DNA from: Hymenochaete sp. R1
Lineage: Eukaryota; Basidiomycota; Agaricomycetes; Hymenochaetales; Hymenochaetaceae
Assembly (NCBI GenBank): GCA_019400425.1
Contig: JAFREE010000062.1
Coordinates: forward strand, 1-64,000
Direction of reading: 5' to 3'
Length of the DNA stretch: 64,000 bases
Below the pieces are notes generated by a model. That model searched no databases. It was not told where the DNA came from and saw only the letters and a program-made list of their open reading frames with translations. Of the stretch, positions 11,301 to 23,917 are shown piece by piece. The position numbers and the translations under genes were made by a program. Position 1 is the first letter of the stretch. Every line of letters begins with the position of its first letter.

Positions 11301-14300
11301 AGGTTCGACCACTACTCGCGGCAACTCGAAACGATGAAGAGCTTAGAAGGAAGGAAGCCGAACTGGCGCTTGCCAAAGAACGAGCGGAGCGTGATCTTCG
11401 TGAGAAGGAAGCTTTAGAGAATCTCAAGATGAAACTCGAGTCCGAGAAAAAGAAGGTCGAAGGCGCACTTGAGGCTGAACGTGCGCTAGCTCTCGAAAAA
11501 GACACTCAACTAGAGAGAAGCAAAAAGGCCGAGACCGAACTCCGCGAGGATGTCGAAGCGCTCCAAGTCGACCTCGATACACTTGACTCTCAACTTGATA
11601 GGGCAATGGCGAGCCACAAGCAGACCGAGGAGAAATATAACGCTCTGCGCGAGGCCTTCGACGAAGCTGCTACCCACCTTGTGCGTCTGGAGAACGAGGA
11701 AAAGACCTGGAAAATCCGCGAGCAAGAACTATCTCAGAGTCTTGATATTACTGAAGAGAAGTTAGAGGCTTTGAAGTCCGAACGTGACAGTCTGCAGAGA
11801 ATGTCGGATGATTCGAAGCTCAAGTTGACGCAGCGTGAGGAAGACCTTGTCCGGTCTCGCGAGAGGCTCGAGGGGATGGTCGCTGACTTGGAGTCTAAGT
11901 TGGCTTCCGAACTCAGGAATAAGTGAGTTTTTTTCTGTTTGAAAAGTTATATACGCTGAGTCCGAGATTAGGGATCTGAAGAAAGCCGAGAGCGATAGTT
12001 TGGAGGATGAGGCCAGGCAAGCGAAGGAACAGCTGGCAGAAATGGCCCGTACCGCAAACGAATACGATGCGTTGATCGTAAAGAAGGAGCACGAGATCGC
12101 TAGACTCACCGATGCGCTCGAGAGCATGACACTCGAAAGAGACAGCGCCGTGAAAGAAATTATCCATCTAGAGAACCAGGCCGAGACTGCCAATACTCAG
12201 CTCGCCACACAAAGGGCTGAGAGTAGCAAAGACAAGGACAGTCAGGCTCGCTTGCAGAAAGAGATGGACGAACTACGAATGCTAATGCATGCGAAGACAT
12301 CAGAGGAGACTCGCCGGAAGGAAGTGGAGAAGAGCAAGGAGAAGGAACTATTGGACCTTCGGAGTCAGCTTTCACAGCTTCAGCAAGAACATTCGGAATC
12401 ACGTAAAGTCGCCCTCGAGGGCCAAAGTCGTCTCAAGGCTGAACTGGAAAGCGCCTTTAAGGACAATTCTACGCTGCAGAAGGACTACCAGGAGCTTATC
12501 GACAATGAGCGCGACACTCAGACCAAGCTTAAGGAGATCGACTCTGCGTTATCGGAAGCCGATCGCGCGAAACGCCTCTTAGAGTCTGAGTATCAGACAG
12601 TCAAATCGAAGTTCAACGAGGTTGAGAGTCAGCTCTCGGAGATGACGAAGGCAAAAGAGGTAAGCTATATCATATGATGCGGACGACCCTTACTAATCGA
12701 CCTCAACAGAACCTTGAGCGACAGCTCACCAGTGTTCAGTCCAAGGTGGAAGATTACGAGGAAGCTGTTATACAGCTCGAACGCGAGAAGAGTAATTGGG
12801 TCCGTCAGATGGAGCAAACTCGTCAGCAGCTGGAAGAAGAGAAAGCGAAGCGCCAGAAGTTCGAGAAAATGGCATCCAATCAGAAGGCTGAACTTATACG
12901 GGTCAAGGATATGAATATCAAGCTTGAACGTGAATTGAACAAGGCGCTCGACAATTTGAAAGCCCGTGAATGGGAGGTGAAGCAACTTGAGTCTCGACAG
13001 GACAGGACTATTGTCGAGCACGTCCACGTTCTGGAAGAGGCAAAACGCGTCACGGATCGGCAGCTTGCGGAGGCGCAAGTCGAGCTTCAGAAGAATACGA
13101 CTTACATTCGATCTCTGGAGAAGGCAAAGGCTCGACTGATGTCCGAAGCTGAAGACCTCACTCGCCAGGTTGATCAAGGCACTCGCTCCCGCAATAAAGA
13201 TACGAGGCAAATTGAAGAACGGGCGAACAAAGCTCTCGCGGAGGCTCTCGACGCGAAGCGCGCTAAAGAAGCCGCGGAAATACAAATCCGACGATCCCAG
13301 AACGAGCTTCAAAGCGCAAAGGATCAAGTCACCTTTTTGGAGCAGCAACTCATCACTTCTACTAAGTCAAAGTCTAGCCTTGAAGCTGAGCTAACTACTC
13401 TCGCCAACGAGGCTGCTACTCCGAACTCGTTGGCTAAAGTCCGCCGCGAGTACGAATCGAGAATACACCATCTACAAAATGAACTTGAGGAGAAGGAAGC
13501 CGCTGAAAGGACTGCAAATCGGATCAAGGAACTCGTCGAACGACAACATGCAGAGATTCGGAAACTTGTAGTCTCAGGCGGACCGCAGGATGATGCCTTC
13601 AAGACACGCCTCCTTCAGGAATTACAACAAACGGAGAAGAGCCTATACAGGGAACTGGGCTCTCGAAAGCAGGCTTTGGAGGCAGGGTCATCTCCCACTC
13701 GTCGAATAGTTGACACCCCTACGAAATCAACTAACAGACCAGCTAATGGAGTGATCCGCGGTTCTAAAGATTTCCCAGAACCACCGAAGACGCCTGATAG
13801 GCAGGTGGACCGCCTCAAACAACAACTGCAGGTTCTTGAGCTACAGATGGCGGCGAGTGAGCGTGTTCGTCGCCATCTCGAAGCTTCTCTCCGAGATATG
13901 ACGGCTGAGCTCGAAAGCTTGGATGGGTCGAAGCATTCTTTGCAAGCGTACAGGTCACGGATGGCCAAGGAGAACTCGCGGCTCGGCGAACTTCTGAACG
14001 AAGAATCTGAAGCGCGCAGAGCCAGTGACGCGAGCCACCTCAATGGTCTCCAGAGCATGTGGGACAAGTTTCAGGATACTATCGATCAAGAGCGTGAAAG
14101 TTATTCTCGCCTTGAGGAATCACGTCGGGCTCTGGTACGTATTTTCCAATACCCTTGAAATGATTAGGTAAGCTAACTTCACGCCCAGCAAATGCAACAA
14201 CGCAACGCTCAGACTGAGCTAGAAACGCAACGCCATCAGAACCAGGAAGTAATACAATCCAAAGTTAAGCTACAGAACGAGCTAGCGAATCTTCAAGATA

Positions 14301-16148
14301 AATTCGAGCGGGAGAGACTGGCCAAGAACGATGAGACCAGTATGTACTTGTTTGGGTTCTTGCTAGCGTTTGACAGGTTAAGTAGTCGCAAGGTGCCAGA
14401 CGTAAACTTCAGACTGAACTTCAAGATGCCAAAGTCTCATCTGGCGCGTCATCTGCTAAGCACGCTGAGCTCGGCGAAGCTCTCAAAGCTTATCGAGCGA
14501 AAGCTGAGAATTATCTCTCTCGTTTGGAGCAGAATGAGATAGAAAGGGCGAAAGCCGCAAATGGCGAGGCCTTCGGTACGTCTTTATAGGGGGAAAGTAC
14601 CAACAGTCCTTTGACGCGTTTGTTTCCGTAGCTCGCAAAGCCCTCGAGGACCTCGAAAAGGCGCATGCTCAGGCTCTGAAAGAGCGCAAGGATGCTGAAG
14701 AGCGGGCGATGAAATCTGAGCAAAGGCTACGCGATCTCGCTGCAAAACTTGAGAACGGCAACAGGGAATCTTCCGATAATGAACTTGGCAGGCAGCGCCT
14801 CGAGGAAGAACTTCAGGAAGAACGCGATAGACATGTGGCCGATTTGGCTGAACGCGACTTTGCCATGAGTCAAACTCAAATAACTTACCAGAGTAAGTTC
14901 ATCAAAATGCAGCGCGGAGTGGCACTCATCATTTCACTTTGAACAGCCAAACTTGCGGAGCTTAGTGATGGTAAGCGAATTGATTTATTGAATATAGGGG
15001 CGAATGCATTCACACTGCTTTCAGAACTGCAGTCGCAGCGCGATAGTATGTCCCGTTTGAGGGAAGAGAATCGCAAGTTAAGGAGTGATTATGATGAGCT
15101 GCAGCTGCAGTACGACGACGAATTATACAATGGCGGCGCTTGGAAGAAGGATAAAGAGCGACTCGACACGAAGATCGTTGACCTAACGAACGCCTATGAA
15201 TCGTCTACGGCTGCGAGATCGGAGCAGCAGACTCAGATTGTGGCTTTACATTCACAAGTCCGCGAGCTTAGAGGTGTGCTGGAAGATGCAGAGGCAGAGC
15301 GCGTAATGCTCCAGAAAGCAAGACGAGCTCTCCAATCCCAGCTCGACAGCATCAAACTGGAGAGTATTGATCCAGACAAGATGTCAGCTGAATCTAAGGT
15401 GCAAGATCTTCAGCTAAAGAAACAAGATCTGGAACGTGCACTGGAAGAGCATCAAGACCGGGTGATGATGGCGGAGGAGCGAATGAAGAAAGCTGAGATT
15501 CATTCACAAGAGTGTCAGATCGAGCTTGGAGAAATCCGAGTGGAAAACTCCGAACTTGATCGTAAGAATGTGAGTTAGATGAGTCCTGTTTTCTTCCATT
15601 GTCGCTTAGTTGATGGTATTCCTAGGCGAACCTGGAGAAACAGCTCAAAGAACTAAATGTACGCATTGTCGACCTCGAGACAAAGGCATACGCAAATGCA
15701 TCGAAGCTTAAGGGAGAAGCTCTGCGCCAGACCCGCACTGGTGAGCGTCCGGCGTCTCGCGGCCCTCCCGAGAGCGAACGGGCAAGGAGCCGATTTGAGG
15801 AGGAAGTCAAATCATATGAATCGAAAATTGCTAGTATGAGGGAGGCAATGGCCGATTTGGTGCGATTCATTCTTTCCATAGTCTGATGCTTTTGATTGAC
15901 TACCACGCACAGTCCACGAAGGAGGGCAACCTTCAAATAGCGAAGAGGAAAGCTGAAAGGGAGGCTGGTGAATACCGCCAACGTGTTCTCAGGTAAGTGA
16001 CATGGTTGTACCCGTTCGATCTTGATGTAACAGATTGCCCGATCTCTCCAGCTTGGAACGTGAAGTTGAGCGGCTACGGAATCGACCTGACCGCCCAACA
16101 CCTGTCTTGCAGTCACCTGCCACCTCTCCACGTAAAGTTGGATCATAA
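8390..16148 (+). CDS. Conventional (class II) myosin heavy chain
   Basis: Actin-based motor of the cytokinetic ring, acting as a coiled-coil dimer with light chains. Sixteen exons: 8390-8566, 8638-8781, 8847-9492, 9543-9646, 9697-11244, 11303-11922, 11972-12659, 12710-14134, 14189-14339, 14393-14575, 14632-14892, 14947-14970, 15025-15569, 15626-15859, 15913-15992, 16052-16148. They encode about 2308 residues, longer than animal myosin II (about 1950). Seen in order: N-terminal SH3-like segment ([18 protein letters not shown]), P-loop GESGAGKT at 170-177, switch [11 protein letters not shown] near 262, switch II DIAGFE at 484-489, an IQ-like neck near 823-850, and the WPWW junction near 864. 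A heptad-rich rod fills the rest. A serine-rich insert of about 40 residues follows the P-loop helix. The rod is broken near 13680-13810 by a proline-rich linker with SPT, TPTK and KTPDR sites, possible phosphorylation targets. Exon 12 is only 24 nt. Confidence 0.95.
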
Positions 16149-19100
16149 GAGACATTTATGTACCATCGTTTTTATCACGGAACGTTTTGACTTGCTTTTG
16201 TCCCCTTTCACGACCTTTTGACGAACTAAATTTTCCTCGATACTTTTTGTTATATTTCCCTGTGTTCGTATGGCACTGTGCACTATACACTCATGTAGCT
16301 TTATTTTTCTAATCTATTCTTTCCTATTCTTTCTCACTCATGATTTTTCGGCCTGCCCGACGCTTTACTAATTATAAATAGCCAAGCTATATGAACAACA
16401 CTGGTCGCTGCCAATGCTTTGTTGTATCTTGCACATCATGTCATTAAAGGTCCTGCCATCTCTAGTTTCGTCTATATCACTTACTCCATTGTTTTCGACG
16501 AGCTGATTTTCTAGGAAACGGGTGCTATTGAGGCGGTGTTAGGTTCACAGGCTGTGTCTCGACGGTTTTCGCGAAGCGGTTCATCGAATCAGATCACGGA
16601 ATTCACGGGTTTCAACACGGTAAAACTCTTCATGGACCGTGGCTTTGGCCCTGTAGTGCATGAGTTACCGGCCTCATATGGACGTAAACTTTGAAGATTC
16701 TTTTATTACCGGCCGCTCGGGAAAGCATAAACGCAAGTGATGAAGATCTCCTCCGACTCCCTGCTAGGCACAGGATTGAACGCAGGTTGTTTCACCGGAG
16801 GAATTCGACAGCTATGTTGATGAACAGTTTCTTTAGCAACCTGATCCTGTACGTTAATGTGATTTGACGGTATCAGTGTCAATAGAAGATGACTTCTTCG
16901 AAGCCGTCGGTCCTTGGGCACCCACTTGGTAGGCTTGAATGACATTTCTGTCATTTCTTGGGTTGTTTTAGAGTTTTGACATTGTAGCAGTGTATCAGGG
17001 CATGCGCTTCCGCCTGACGGCGGTTCTGCCTTCGAATTATCTGGGTTATATTCGCTTGTTATGGGATTTCTAAAGTGAAGTGAGCGTCTTTTAGTTGTCG
17101 ATAGCTTCAAGAGTCGATTATCTTACTCAAAGCACAGTTCTAACATTTTCGGGAGGCTAGCATCTCTTCTAGCATCTCTTGTTCTTCAAATAGAACATCT
17201 CATATCCAATAATAATCTGATGAGACTTTTTGAGACATCGAAAATCCGTACAGTTAGGAGGGGCCCAATCAAAGTTCTGTGATGTGTTCCTTGCTTTTCA
17301 TCATTCAAATGAAATACCTTTGATTCGAGATAAATGCTCTCAGGTTGTACTCACTCTTTTCTGGCTTAAAGAGGAGTATTTACGAATTGGTACCTTCCAC
17401 TTTCTCGTCGAATTGATATTTTAGGCAAGTTACTATTTCTGAGAACCGATTCTGTAGTACTTACTTCATCTTGCAATACGTCCGGATCATCAGGAATGAG
17501 CGGACCTTCGTTACTCGGAGGTTACAGCTCAGCCGATACCCGGTCCAAAGTGCGGCGAATTCTAATTCTGCATGAGCCACATTTGTTGAGAACTCTTGAA
17601 GAATTTGGTGCAAGGCTACATTGGCGCTCACAATTTGCTGGGCCTCACAACTGCTTGGCTCGGGCGCTCTGTTCATCTGATCTCTATCTCTCTATCCGGC
17701 CTTCCTTTACGGTCCTTCGTCGAAACCGGAGATCTATTTTAAAATCAGTGCCAAAGTTTAACACGCCATGGATACGTTGATACATCACTTCCGGTGCTCA
17801 TAAACGTCGAAACCGTTATTTTAAAATTGCGGCTAAGCTTTCTTCTTTTAATAGATAAGAAGTAAATTTGAGTTGCTTCAAGGACTGGAGCCGAGGCCTT
17901 CATATGAATCGTCCGATGAAATGATGCCAACCGCATCGCACACAGGTTTCTTTGTTTGGCAGCGTATCTCTATTCGCAACAGACCTCATGACAACCCCGC
18001 CGGTGCATGAATGGGATAGTATGATCAATAATAATTTTATCGCCCTCCCGTTCGAGCTACTCTAGTAGAATCGATTTTTATGCGCATAAGTAATATCATC
18101 TAAGATCGTGCATGTTTCAAAGATCATAGAATATGAAGTATTGCAAGAGCTAATGGAAGCATTTTTACCTTCCTTTTACATTTCGCTTGAATTGTAAGCA
18201 TAGCCCATTAATGGACGCTGTACTATGTTTCTTTGCGTTCAAATTAAATGGGTCCCTGTCACAGAAAGATGTATGTACGTATGTATGGCACGGACGGGTT
18301 GCTCCGCGCCTCGTGCCTTTTCCCGTCTGTTGGAGTGGCTCGACGGAGTAGTCGACGGACAATCGGAACACGGAATTTTTATATAGCCCGAACGTCGACC
18401 GAAGCTGCCGAAGCCTACGGAAATGTGAGCTTAAGTGTAGCAGGCCTATCAATGACAGCTATCACAATTGAGACTACGTTTCTGTTCGCGCGCGTGAGCA
18501 TTCTCCGCCTGAAACAAGCAAACTCATGATGATCGGTGCTCGTCGATTATTCAATCAAAACTATATAACAGTACGTTCACCATCGGTTTTGCTTGAATCG
18601 CTCGGAGGTAGTTCATCAAAGCTTAGTCCGGAGATTCAATGGGTCATTTGCCATGTATAGGATCTATGGCTACACAGGTTATGTATGCGATCAATCTGAA
18701 GAAAATCTGAGTGATGGTTCAACAAAGCCATATCTAAGGCGTGGCCCTCGGAATGAGTCAAACCATCCACTTTGTTCGAAGCTCGGAATGTATCATAAAC
18801 TCGCTAGTGATTGCGTACAAAGATGATGTTCAGTTTTTGCTGTGGGCTTGTGGCGAATACCAAGCTTACCATTTTGGGACTAATCCAAGTTTCTCACACC
18901 TTCGGATTTCGGTAAAAGTTCAGCTTGAGTTGGGAGAGCGACTCTCCCAGGTATAAAGCAGGAGCCGAAGCCGAATGAGTCTGTGACTCGAACTCATACT
19001 TTACAAGTAGAAGAAGCAGAAGTAAATTGACCCTTTCCTTAAGGCAATTCACTCTCACGTAACTTCCAGAGATCCCGACATTGGAAGGCCCGAATCCCCA

Positions 19101-20860
19101 CTACGTCTGTGGCGTAGCCTCAAGGGGAGTCGCTTGCGTCTAAAATACTAAAACTCCGTAAGCGAATGACGAACGTAATGCTCGTAATGAGCAGCGCATT
19201 CATCTAAGCACTACCCTATGGTGAATGCAGACTTCGACTGGTCCTCAAACATGTATGAGCTGAAGGGTGTTTTAAGTTCTCGCATACTTCCCGGGATGAA
19301 CGGGGAGAAGAATTGACATCTCTTCGGCCCCAGCTTCAGGAAAATCTTGCCTTTTTCTCCAGGAGTCCTTGGGCCTCTCCCCTTGGATCGGGCTTTGCAT
19401 TGCGACGAACACCTTTCTTCGCGATCGAGGTCTTGGAAATGGAAATGGTATGGTAACGGAATCTATCTCTTCAAGTATACAAAGGACGCCCTTCAAACTC
19501 GAGACCAGAGCATCCGAGTCGGCGTGTCTGTGCGCTCCATACCGCATACAGACTGTGCGTCTCCAAAGTGGTGGCACATCTACATCTTGTGTGAAGGGTT
19601 GAAGAGTTGAGACACGGTGCCAACGATGAAAAAGTATGCTCCGCTACGGCCATTCAAATGGATTCACATGCTTTATTTCATTTTCCACGCATTATTCTTC
19701 GAGAAGAACAGAATCCATCAGGTAGGAAAATAAAAATCAGTGTTCACCCTGTCCCAATTTTCCATTGAAAAATGAACATTGCGTCTGGGCTTCGAAGGTT
19801 CGAAGATTGGCATTCGGCGGCATGGTGACCGGGTGCAGCTGCGCAGAGCGAAGTTACGTCTTTGACGATGAGAGCGAGGGTTCGCACACCTCGAGAAGGG
19901 CCAAGGAGCTGAACAGAAATTCCTGAGGACGGGATCAATAAGAAGTTGCCACCTGAAACGCCGTTGATCTCTAAAATGGATCTCGAGGGAAGACAAAAGA
20001 TAGGAGCACTCATTTCCTTGAAACCCTTTATGATTCAAGGCGCCCTCTGCATAGGATTCTCTTCTGATCCACACCGAAGGCTCTGCGATAAAGGAGTGAG
20101 ACCATGAAGAGTCGGGGATCCAAATGCAGAAAAAGAAAGGCGGTGAAGGGCTCACGTGATGAGTGCAGTTTGTTTAGGTCAGGGACGATCAGCTCATCAA
20201 ACCATCAGCACTAAACGACTGAGGAGCTCAGGGTCCTTCACCCGCGAGAAGAAGAAAAAAAAACTAGAGGGGTTCGGCGAAGATGTAAAGGAGTGGGTGT
20301 GCACTTGTCACCTCGAGTGAAGAAATGGCACGAAACATGTACGTGTTTAAAGCTACAGCTCCGAATGAAATGAGGACGTTCTCACTTCATCCCAGGACAA
20401 TACGAATGCTAGCGTTACGTGTACCTGAACCTCTTGATGCTCAGTCAGAGTGGAACGTGTTTCATTCCAAAACATACCATCCCTTCAGACATATGTCGCG
20501 CCTCGGTTCCGCGCCTTTGAACTGGCCCTGGCAACAATTGGGTTGAGAACTGCAGAGCGTGCGTTCCGAGGCGGCTCTCTTTGGGAGTGAGTTGCAGCAA
20601 TGCGTAATAAATAAATAAAAGGTCATCGCAATGGCATTTGTTGAGTGGCATCAGTAGCTCGTTGTCTAGCGGAGACTGTACTCAATCAATGATGATAGGT
20701 GGTTAACTCTGCTAGCGTTGTGAGGTGAGCCTAGGTGTGACAGGAGAGTGACAATTACCTAAAAAAAATAGGGAGAGAAAATAAAATAATAATAAAAGAA
20801 TTTCAATTTGATCCGTCAGCGCCACCGGACGCGTTCAGTCTTCTATGTTTGGTGGTAAGC
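16149..20860. other. Gene-poor region (4.7 kb)
   Basis: After the myosin 3' region there are only short scattered frames on both strands, without domains, splice coherence or signal peptides. I see no transposon termini. A short tRNA T-arm-like motif (gactcgaactcat at about 18983, minus sense gagttcgagtc) is noted, but without the rest of a tRNA. The tract may hold non-coding transcripts or decayed sequence. Confidence 0.5.
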
Positions 20861-20890
20861 TATATATCCTACCGCTCCGCCCCAGGTTAC

Positions 20891-20932
20891 CCTGCTTTTT
20901 CTCCCTCCCTCCGTCCCCCTCCCTCTTCCCCG
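20891..20932 (+). promoter_or_regulatory. CT-rich tract upstream of the Zn2Cys6 gene
   Basis: An almost pure pyrimidine run of about 40 bp (ctccctccctccgtcccc and following) lies about 310-350 bp before the ATG at 21238. CT-rich tracts next to transcription starts are common in fungal promoters. This one probably marks the core promoter or 5' leader of the transcription factor gene. Confidence 0.45.
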
Positions 20933-21237
20933 AACCGACTCCGTTTCTTGACTGTTCGCTCGTATTCTCGTCTCTATCTCTCTTTTAATCTGCTCGTCGT
21001 ATACACATCCTATATTCCTATTAATTCTCAAAGTTTTTCGCAAGAAGAAGAAAAACGAAGTCTCTCGGACACCGCTTGGATACAAAGGTGCCCAACCTAA
21101 GAAAAAACTTGTAATCATACCCCAATCTAATCTATGGCCCAAACCTTGCATTAGTACGTTCACGAAGGCTGTTTTTCACGAGTTCGTGCAGCTTAACTCG
21201 AATTGCTAGCTCCCCGCCTCCTTCGTACGATTCGGTC

Positions 21238-23917
21238 ATGCACAACTCCTACTACCCTCAACATTATCTTCCCCATACGCAATACTACCCCCAAGCACAC
21301 GCACACGCTCAGTACAATGCTCAAAACCCGTCCTATTCGAGTGTCTACCCTAACGGTATGAACTACGTTGTTGGAATGGGGATGGCCGTCGGTGATGGTT
21401 TGTCTCCTATGGGTGTGGATCGAACGGCCCGAGCAGATCGACGGAGGCCCAAGTATACGCGGAGCAAGCTTGGTTGCTTGACCTGTAGGCGTAAGAAAGT
21501 GAAGGTCCGTTATGTTCCAATTTGTTTTTTCTGCATTTCATACAAGCCCCGTCATCACCTTTGTTTTTCTCCCCCTGCCCCCCCTTTCCCCCCCTGATTT
21601 TCATCCATGAACGGTCTGGGTCGGAGATTGAAGAAGTAGACTAAGGATTATGATATCGCCTTTGAGAGGCGATTACAAACGGGCTCTGAAGTGAGGTCGC
21701 ATCTCTCCGGAGTACAGTCGATGCGCCCACGGTATCGGTCAATTGCGCTCGGAAAAATGCGAAAATCGAAAGGGGTGAAAGATTAGAGATCGTCTGCATC
21801 GAACCATCATGCTCCAGTCGTCTCGACCTTGTTGCTTCACTGACAGGCCACACGGCCTGCGAAGAGGCCCGACGAACCTTCAGGATTGGATTAGTAGCAC
21901 GTTACTATTGCCTTTCTTCACGTCTCACATCTTTCCTCTTCCACTTGGACTGGCTTGATTATAAGGTTGACTAACGCCTTTCGCTCAACAGTGCGACGAA
22001 GCGAAGCCGAAGTGCACGCGGTGCAGTAACTCAGGGTTGGATGTATGAGTTTTCCCCTGTCGGAGAGAACAAAGGAACCATACTGACTTTGTATTGATAT
22101 AGTGCACATGGCCTGAGGTTCCACCGCCGAAGAAGAAGGGTTCAACTTCACGTTCAACATCCAAACGATCTTCCGACTCCCCTGTGTCTCCCTCAGCTCC
22201 CAATTCAACTTCAACCTCAGGAAGCCTTTCTTCTGTGTGCAGCGAAAAAGATCTTTCGAGGCCCATTGCGACCACCGTGAAAAGCGAATATGACGAGGAA
22301 GCAGAGGAAAGCTGTACACCACAAGCACGGTTCTTTAGCACAAATGACCGTAGACATAGGTAAGTTTTGACTCTGCATCACCTTCGATCTACAATCCCCG
22401 TCTGCTTCGTTCACGCTTTCCTTCACTACCTGTCCGTCCAAATCTACCCCTCTTTTGTTTGGGGGTCTGTTCCGCTCGTTGCCTCTGGGCGATAAATTGC
22501 CGCGGCATCACTCTCGATGTGTCGAGGGGGGGTCGCAATTTACTGGGCCTTTGATGTATCGCAACTTAAGCAATATGGCATTCCACGAATCGTTGCTCAT
22601 CCCAAGTTCATCTTTTTCTCTTTCACTTTGGCTGATTTTTCTTTTCCCGTATCCTTCACCCGTTCATAGTGAGCCCAATTTCGCGGGACTGGTGACGCCG
22701 ATGCCCGTTAGTGGCCTGGAGGCACGGAGACACAGGTGAATTCGGTCATCACTCTTCTATTGCTGTGCATTCGATTTTTGACGGCCGTCGGTCGCTCTGA
22801 TGGATGATCCTGATGATGAAGTTGACATCAGTTTGACATCTTGGGCGCTATTTCCGTTTTGCTGCTTTTGACTTATTGGCACTTACTGACGAATTTGTCT
22901 TCTCTTTTCCCGTGGCTTTCGCGTGCCGACCTACCATCAATTTGAAATCCTTTCAACGCTTTGATCGGTCGTCGGCGCCTCAACGTCTCGTCTTCTAAAC
23001 GTATCTTGTTTCATTCTACCTCCGACGGGAATTCAAACCCATTCGGCGCGCTCAGCGCCGCGGATGTCACGGATGAACAGCAACATTACTCACAGGAGGA
23101 GGATCCGTTGGGCCCGAGCGCGCTCGGTCTCACTCTCAATCAGTTACACGCGCAGGAACAGATCAAGTTGGAGAGCCATCCGACCATCCCGCTTTCGCAC
23201 CCGGGTACCGCTCCTCAAAGTCGCTCCGGAACTCGCCCATCGACTCCCAATGACTTCCTCTACGGGACGCAGCACCAGCAGCAAGCAAGCAACGCAGTGG
23301 ACAGCTTTACGCCTCCGGGTTCAAACGGTTTCGGGCTTGGTTTGGGCATGCCTAATATCGCTGGCGGAAGTGCTTCTTCTCGTCCTTCAACGGCGAGCTC
23401 TCTATCGCTTTCGCATGCTCAAGCCATGCGACGTGCATCAGCTGGCGGCGGCTCTCCTCCCTCTACTTCAGGTTCTGGCTCAGTCGCGATGGCGAACGGC
23501 AATGGACAATATTCACCGTTCTCATTTCAAATAAATCCGAGCGCAGGAACGGAGAAGTTTATGATGGAGGCGGCGACTAATCCCGGACACGCCAGTATAG
23601 CTCCGACGATGATGGCTGGTGGAGCAGGATACGGTCAGCTCTCCCGTCCGTCGACGGGCAATTCCATGCATTCCATGTCCAATAGTCTGGGAGGGATGGG
23701 TATACCTGGAACGGCTGGAAGCCCATACACACGACAAGGCTCATTCGATGGTCGTGTACACATCCCTTCTCCCCTCATGGGTCATAATACGTCTTCGCCG
23801 CTCGCGCAGCCTCAGCCAAGTCATGGCCAACAAAGCTACTTTGTTCAGATGTCGACCCTGTCCGGCAATGGGAGTGTCTCGAGACCGGCTTCTCCATGGA
23901 CTTCTGGGACGTACTGA
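21238..23917 (+). CDS. Zn2Cys6 (fungal binuclear cluster) transcription factor
   Basis: Nuclear DNA-binding regulator; target unknown. Exons 21238-21504, 21992-22042, 22103-22359, 22670-22735 and 23056-23917 give about 500 residues. The cluster has six cysteines at 80, 83, 90, 97, 100 and 107 (C-X2-C-X6-C-X6-C-X2-C-X6-C), begins CLTCRRKKVKCDE and is preceded by a basic patch (RRRPKYTRSK). Introns 1 and 2 fall exactly before Cys90 and Cys107. After the cluster comes a lysine and serine/threonine-rich stretch (PPPKKKGSTS), then a long Ser/Gly/Gln/Met-rich tail. No middle homology (fungal_trans) domain is recognisable. The N-terminus is rich in Tyr, Gln and His. Introns 1, 3 and 4 are 487, 310 and 320 nt, far longer than elsewhere in the window. 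The fourth exon (66 nt) could be skipped without changing frame. The cluster is certain; the exact exon 4 and 5 limits less so. Confidence 0.88.

Noticed and set aside
12665..13348. 227-codon minus-strand open frame
   Set aside because: It lies antisense to the myosin rod, whose charged, heptad-biased codons leave long open frames on the other strand; no domain is seen.
23056..23534. 156-codon arginine/leucine/serine-rich plus frame inside the Zn2Cys6 gene
   Set aside because: It is the +1 shadow of the last coding exon, whose own frame continues the transcription factor.
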